From NCBI GenBank assembly GCA_045660825.1, contig JAZREN010000065.1, positions 6,533-70,532 on the forward strand: 64,000 nucleotides of DNA. The letters are read 5' to 3'. The first letter of the stretch is position 1, and each line of letters opens with the position of its first letter. The DNA is from HGM04593 sp045660825 (GTDB taxonomy: Bacteria; Bacteroidota; Bacteroidia; Bacteroidales; Bacteroidaceae). Of the stretch, positions 60,664-64,000 are shown piece after piece. A program made the translations under genes and the position numbers. The notes under the pieces were generated by a model. It saw nothing but the letters and a program-made list of their open reading frames with translations, had not been told where the DNA came from and made no database searches.

Positions 60664-62790
60664 ATGAAACGCTTTTTTTCATCAATATTCCTGCTCCTTG
60701 TTGTGGTTTGCGCCACAGCGCAGAAAGAGTACTACACATCTGTTGACGGCATTAAGGGCGGTGCGACACTGAAGACAGCACTGCACGAACTCATAAAGAA
60801 CCACAAGAAGATAAGCTACGGAAGCGGCGAGGACAAGACTTGGGGTGCATTCTACACCACCGATGCGGTTGTTGAGAACGGCAAGCGCCGTGTGCTTGAC
60901 ATGTATTCTGCCGAGAAGCGCTATTTTGGCAGCAAGGGTTCTGCCGTGAGCGGAATGAATATTGAGCACAGCGTTGCAAAGAGTTGGTGGGGAGGCAACC
61001 AGAACAATGCCTATTGCGACATACACCACCTGAACCCATCGGACCAGAATGCAAATAGCCGCAAGAGCAACTACCCTCTTGGCGAGCTCACAAGCGTATC
61101 GTGGGAGAATGGAGTGACATTTGTGGGAAAAGCAAATATCGACGGTAAGTCAGAAAACGCATATGAGCCTTGCGATGAGTACAAGGGCGACTTTGCGCGT
61201 GTATTCATGTATATGTTCACCTGTTACCAGGACTTGACATGGGAATACACCTGGATGAACTATGAGAAGAGCACCTACCCCACCCTGAAGCCTTGGGCTG
61301 TTGAATTATTGCTCAAATGGCACAAGCAGGACCCTGTGAGCGAGAAGGAGGTAAACCGCAACAACGCCGTGTATGCAGTACAGGGCAACCGCAACCCATA
61401 TGTCGACTATCCACAGCTTGCCGACTATGTATGGGGCGATTCAATCAACTATGTATTCCACCTCACAGGCGAGGTTGAGGGCGGCAATGGCGGAAACACC
61501 GGTGGCGACGACAACAACGGTGATGGTGACAACAGCGGAAACGATGATTTTGAAATCATTGACGGCTGGAAGATATACCTCAACGAGAACTTCGACGGCA
61601 CATCAATGAAATTCACAACATACGAGGGTATCGGCAACTATCCATGGATATTGAACAGCCAGTACAAGTATGCCGTTGCAACATCGTATGAAAGCAGCAG
61701 CAAGACCAACAACAATGCCGAGAGCTGGTTGCTGTCGCCATTCTTCGATTTCTCTAACGACAGCGTGGCAACAGTATCATTCGAATACGTAATCCGTTAT
61801 TGTGAGACCGGCAAGGCAGCAGAGCACCACACACTCATGATTTGCAACGACTTCGACGGTGATGTGGAGAACGCTACTTGGGAGGCAATCGACTTTGGCG
61901 CGACAGAGAACACCACCGACTGGACATTGACAAAGAGCGGTGACATTGTAATTCCACAGAAGTATATGGGTGAGAGCGCTGTAACCCTCGCATTCTTCTA
62001 CAAGGGAACAACCACAAAGGCCGGCACATTCGAGATTGACAATGTAGTTGTAAAGGCTATGGAAGGCGCCAACGACGGTGGTAATGTCGGTGGTGACAAT
62101 GGAGACGACAGCGAGGATAACGGCGGTGACAACGGTGATGACAACAACAATAACAACGAAGACAACGACGGCAACTTCACAAGCGGCCAATTCGTGCTTG
62201 TAACAGATGCAGAACAGCTCACAGTCGGCGATTCAATAGTTATTGGATTCGAGAACTACGCTATGGGACCATCGTCAAGCAACGGCAACTTCAGGGAAAA
62301 GACCGACATGATGACAAGCAATGGCGTAATCACATACCTTGCCGACGATGCACAGATTATTGTACTTGAGGAGGGTGTCGTTGCCGGTACATACGCACTG
62401 AATGTCGATGGTAGCTACCTCGCAGCGGCATCAAGCAGCAGCAATTACCTGAAGACGGTTTCTGCACTCGATGCAAACGGTAGCTGGTCAATAACCATAA
62501 GCGACGGAGAGGCAACAATCGTTGCACAGGGCGACAAGACACGCAATGTACTGCAATACAACACAGGTTCGCCACGCTTCTCTTGCTACAAGAGCGGACA
62601 GCAGCCTGTCAACATCTATGCAAAGTCACAGACAAGCACAGGAGTTGATGAGGTGAAAGCGGAACCAACGGTCGACGCAAGTCAAAACGGAGAGGTTAAA
62701 GGTATTTTTGACCTTGCCGGTCGCAGACTGAATGCCATCACCGAACCGGGCATTTACGTCGTCGATGGTAAAAAAGTACTGGTGAAATAA
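60664..62790 (+). CDS. Secreted multidomain endonuclease I family nuclease
   Basis: 708 residues. Signal peptide 1-19 (FLLLVVVCATAQ). Endonuclease I (EndA/NucM) domain about 20-265 with the beta-beta-alpha metal motif NIEHSVAKSWWGG...CDIHHLNPSDQNANSRKSNYPLGE. Two acidic Asn/Asp/Gly linkers (near 275-295 and 470-500) flank a cleaved-adhesin/choice-of-anchor-J-like domain (about 300-460). A beta-rich module (505-665) is followed by a C-terminal tail IFDLAGRRLNAITEPGIYVVDGKKVLVK style (given in words: short beta-hairpin with GIY and KKVLVK), like type IX sorting tails. It probably degrades extracellular DNA at the cell surface. Confidence 0.88.
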   Translation: MKRFFSSIFLLLVVVCATAQKEYYTSVDGIKGGATLKTALHELIKNHKKISYGSGEDKTWGAFYTTDAVVENGKRRVLDMYSAEKRYFGSKGSAVSGMNIEHSVAKSWWGGNQNNAYCDIHHLNPSDQNANSRKSNYPLGELTSVSWENGVTFVGKANIDGKSENAYEPCDEYKGDFARVFMYMFTCYQDLTWEYTWMNYEKSTYPTLKPWAVELLLKWHKQDPVSEKEVNRNNAVYAVQGNRNPYVDYPQLADYVWGDSINYVFHLTGEVEGGNGGNTGGDDNNGDGDNSGNDDFEIIDGWKIYLNENFDGTSMKFTTYEGIGNYPWILNSQYKYAVATSYESSSKTNNNAESWLLSPFFDFSNDSVATVSFEYVIRYCETGKAAEHHTLMICNDFDGDVENATWEAIDFGATENTTDWTLTKSGDIVIPQKYMGESAVTLAFFYKGTTTKAGTFEIDNVVVKAMEGANDGGNVGGDNGDDSEDNGGDNGDDNNNNNEDNDGNFTSGQFVLVTDAEQLTVGDSIVIGFENYAMGPSSSNGNFREKTDMMTSNGVITYLADDAQIIVLEEGVVAGTYALNVDGSYLAAASSSSNYLKTVSALDANGSWSITISDGEATIVAQGDKTRNVLQYNTGSPRFSCYKSGQQPVNIYAKSQTSTGVDEVKAEPTVDASQNGEVKGIFDLAGRRLNAITEPGIYVVDGKKVLVK

Positions 62791-62810
62791 TTGGAAAATA
62801 GATTATTGAG

Positions 62811-62855
62811 AGATTCTTCGCTACGCTCATTGGGCGAAGTGAAGAATCTTTTTTA
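62811..62855 (+). terminator. Terminator after the endonuclease gene
   Basis: AGATTCTTC (62811-62819) pairs with GAAGAATCT (62841-62849), with further GCTACGC pairing inside, followed by TTTTTT. Confidence 0.85.
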
Positions 62856-62862
62856 TAGCCTG

Positions 62863-63081
62863 TCACAGCGGATTCGTAAGGTTTAGTAGAAATTTACTGT
62901 GGACTCGCTTTTGTTTACTATTGTATTCTACGGCATTCATCAACTTTAATCGTTCACTTGTATTTTCTTCAAGTCTTTCTATCATGTCCTTTGGTCGCCC
63001 CAAAGGACCAAAAGGCCCGGCACGCGGAAAGATGTGACTAAGCGAGTGAAACGCCAAACTGTTTTGAGCTTTTGCAGTGAG
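62863..63081 (-). CDS. Possible small protein of about 72 residues
   Basis: An open minus-strand frame encoding MLTAKAQNSLAFHSLSHIF, a Gly/Pro-rich middle (RAGPFGPLGRPKD) and a charged helix (MIERLEENTSERLKLMNAVEY). No promoter box of the TAnnTTTG type is clear upstream and no known domain is visible. It is either a real small gene or a remnant. It is reported because nothing else explains this 230-bp stretch. 63082-63190 holds nothing I can identify. Confidence 0.3.
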   Translation of the reverse strand, partial: LTAKAQNSLAFHSLSHIFPRAGPFGPLGRPKDMIERLEENTSERLKLMNAVEYNSKQKRVHSKFLLNLTNPL

Positions 63082-63190
63082 CATTAGCAACTTATCTAAA
63101 GAGCGACGTCCATACTAAATTTCAACTGTCACCATTTTAGTTAAAAATAAATAATTGATTGCTAAGTGTTAAAATTTAGGTATTTACAAC

Positions 63191-63221
63191 TTTGCGAAAT
63201 AGTGAAGATAATATATTTTTG
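63191..63221 (+). promoter_or_regulatory. Perfect Bacteroidota promoter near the right end
   Basis: TTTG (63191-63194), 19-base spacer, TATTTTTG (63214-63221). Exact match to the consensus, 19 bases before ATG 63240. Confidence 0.8.
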
Positions 63222-63239
63222 CAACAGCAAACACTTGTT

Positions 63240-63377
63240 ATGAATCTACAAACATCTACATGCAGCAGCAAAGTCTTGGCAGCTCTTTCGGGCGCCAGGT
63301 TTACTGCGTTCATAAGTAATTACAACCCAACAAGTCACCCTCTCCTAAAAACAACAGTAAAATTTAATGAAATATAA
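63240..63377 (+). CDS. Possible 45-residue leader peptide
   Basis: First ATG after the perfect promoter. Encodes MNLQTSTCSSKVLAALSGAR then TAFISNYNPTSHPL, no recognised family. Its stop is immediately followed by a hairpin with T-run (63376-63425), so it may be a leader or a small independent gene before the peptide gene at 63449. Confidence 0.35.
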   Translation: MNLQTSTCSSKVLAALSGARFTAFISNYNPTSHPLLKTTVKFNEI

Positions 63378-63425
63378 ACGCCATCATGCGCTGCGTCAAA
63401 GCAACCGCACGGTAGCGTTTTTTAT
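63376..63425 (+). terminator. Terminator or attenuator between two small ORFs
   Basis: AAACGC (63376-63381) pairs with GCGTTT (63415-63420) and TGCG (63387-63390) with CGCA (63406-63409), followed by TTTTTTATAT. It sits between the perfect promoter and the peptide gene, so read-through may be regulated. Confidence 0.5.
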
Positions 63426-63448
63426 ATATGATTATCAACCTTAAACAT

Positions 63449-63634
63449 ATGAAAAACAACAGACAGACAAAAAAACTTTACAGCCCACCGATAACAACTA
63501 TTGTGGAATTGGAAAGTGAACCATTACTTCAGGGAGGTTCTATTACAGGCTCTACTCCCGATAGTGATGATTCAGAATTCGGTGCTCCGGCCAAGGCTTC
63601 ACGCCATGGAGAATGGGGAAATTTGTGGCAGTAA
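63449..63634 (+). CDS. Small peptide of the Bacteroidales 'WGNLW' type
   Basis: 61 residues from ATG 63449. Basic N-terminus (MKNNRQTKKLYSPPITTIVE), a LESEPLLQGGSI segment, an acidic middle (TPDSDDSEFGAP) and a C-terminal SRHGEWGNLWQ. Short proteins of this design, with a 'xxP..TxVxELExEPLL..' start and aromatic end, are common in Bacteroidales and often precede surface-protein genes. Their role is not established. The last codons overlap a hairpin that begins the following repeat array. Confidence 0.6.
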   Translation: MKNNRQTKKLYSPPITTIVELESEPLLQGGSITGSTPDSDDSEFGAPAKASRHGEWGNLWQ

Positions 63635-63890
63635 TCCACAAATTGACCTATCGCGAGTTTTGCAGCAAATGGTCGCTCGCAGTGTGGAGTAGTCACACCC
63701 GAGCGGGTTGCGAAAAGCAAAACGAGTCAATGGGGCAATTTATGAAACGAGAGAGATAAATTGACCTATCGCGAGTTTTGCAGCAATGGTCGCTCGCAGT
63801 GTGGAGTAGTCACACCCGAGCGGGTTGCGATGAGCAAAACGAGTCAATGGGGAAATTTATGAAACGAGAGAGATAAATTTCACTATCGAC
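63610..63890. repeat. Tandem 118-bp structured repeat
   Basis: Unit 1 at 63640-63757 and unit 2 at 63758-63874 are nearly identical (one base length difference and few substitutions). A degenerate third start is at 63875. Each unit can fold as TTGAC/GTCAA, TTTTGC/GCAAAA, CGCTCG/CGAGCG and GTGTG/CACAC nested stems. The joints are hairpins: CAATTTAT/ATAAATTG, AAATTTAT/ATAAATTT, and, at the end of the peptide gene, AATTTGTGG/CCACAAATT. Different bases, same pairing. Each unit end also repeats the AATGGGGnAATTT of the peptide gene's 3' end. Confidence 0.85.
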
Positions 63891-64000
63891 AATACGAGCA
63901 GTGATAGGTCACGCGAAGCCATACCCCCTCCGAGGCTTTGCCTCTCGTCCCCCTAAAAGAGGGACAATTAAAAGTTTTCGTTCAATAATGATAACAAAAA
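63891..64000. other. Right edge, no gene seen
   Basis: Contains TACGAGCAGTGATAGGTCACGCG, CCCCCTCCGAGGCTTTGCCTCTCGTCCCCC-type inverted bases (GAGGC...GCCTC) and an A/T-rich end. Probably continuation of intergenic repeat sequence. Confidence 0.4.

Noticed and set aside
63499..63692. Second reading frame over the peptide gene (63 codons)
   Set aside because: It starts within the peptide gene in another frame, runs into the repeat unit and has no start signal.
63640..63874. CRISPR array
   Set aside because: The two 118-bp units are whole tandem copies with no unique spacers, and no cas genes are present.

Overview
The window reads as chromosomal DNA of a member of the order Bacteroidales (phylum Bacteroidota), most likely Bacteroidaceae or Prevotellaceae. 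Evidence: a SusC/SusD pair, RagA-type TonB-dependent receptors, many -7 promoter boxes of the form TAnnTTTG (several with TTTG 19-21 bases upstream), almost no Shine-Dalgarno sequences, a DUF4271-hemD-rnpA-yidD-tatD block, split methylmalonyl-CoA mutase genes, and secreted proteins ending in the GxY-x-VKxGxKVLVK style tail. Genus cannot be fixed from the sequence alone.

Layout. 1-4.1 kb (minus strand): the N-terminal part of a phosphoethanolamine-transferase-like membrane gene whose frame is broken by a C7 tract just after its ATG, then lpxH, a DUF59 Fe-S assembly protein, radC, a family 2 glycosyltransferase and efp, with an unusual tandemly repeated promoter region before efp. 4.5-12.5 kb: a three-gene RND efflux operon and an outer-membrane beta-barrel receptor. 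12.6-15.6 kb: korA-korB (2-oxoacid:ferredoxin oxidoreductase). 15.9-25.0 kb: a compact susC-susD-GH85 locus that looks built for host N-glycan capture and cleavage. 25-33.4 kb: a NhaC-type antiporter, rpsO, a membrane protein of unknown function, typA/bipA, a thioredoxin-fold lipoprotein lacking its cysteines, and comM. 33.5-40.4 kb: an A+T-rich protein with two TIR domains, a LOG-family hydrolase, the DUF4271-hemD-rnpA-yidD-tatD block, and an fdtA / acyltransferase / fdtB-like amino-sugar operon. 40.5-49 kb: tRNA-Gln, two paralogous small lipoproteins, a luxS-mtnN pair, a gate-domain membrane protein, an acyltransferase, dusB and a U32 peptidase on a shared palindromic promoter.

48.3-54.4 kb is the least ordinary stretch: small acidic proteins behind duplicated promoters, a Hanks-type kinase fused through one membrane segment to BspA-type leucine-rich repeats with a partner gene, two proteins that share a helical domain, and a 95-bp near-identical copy of the 3' end of one gene 4.3 kb away. 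54.4-62.8 kb: topB, mutB-mutA and a secreted endonuclease I. The last kilobase holds a small peptide gene followed by a 118-bp structured tandem repeat whose hairpins show compensatory changes.

No rRNA, insertion sequence, integrase or CRISPR array was seen. A dispersed palindromic repeat bounded by TGTCAT and ATGACA occurs four times between genes.
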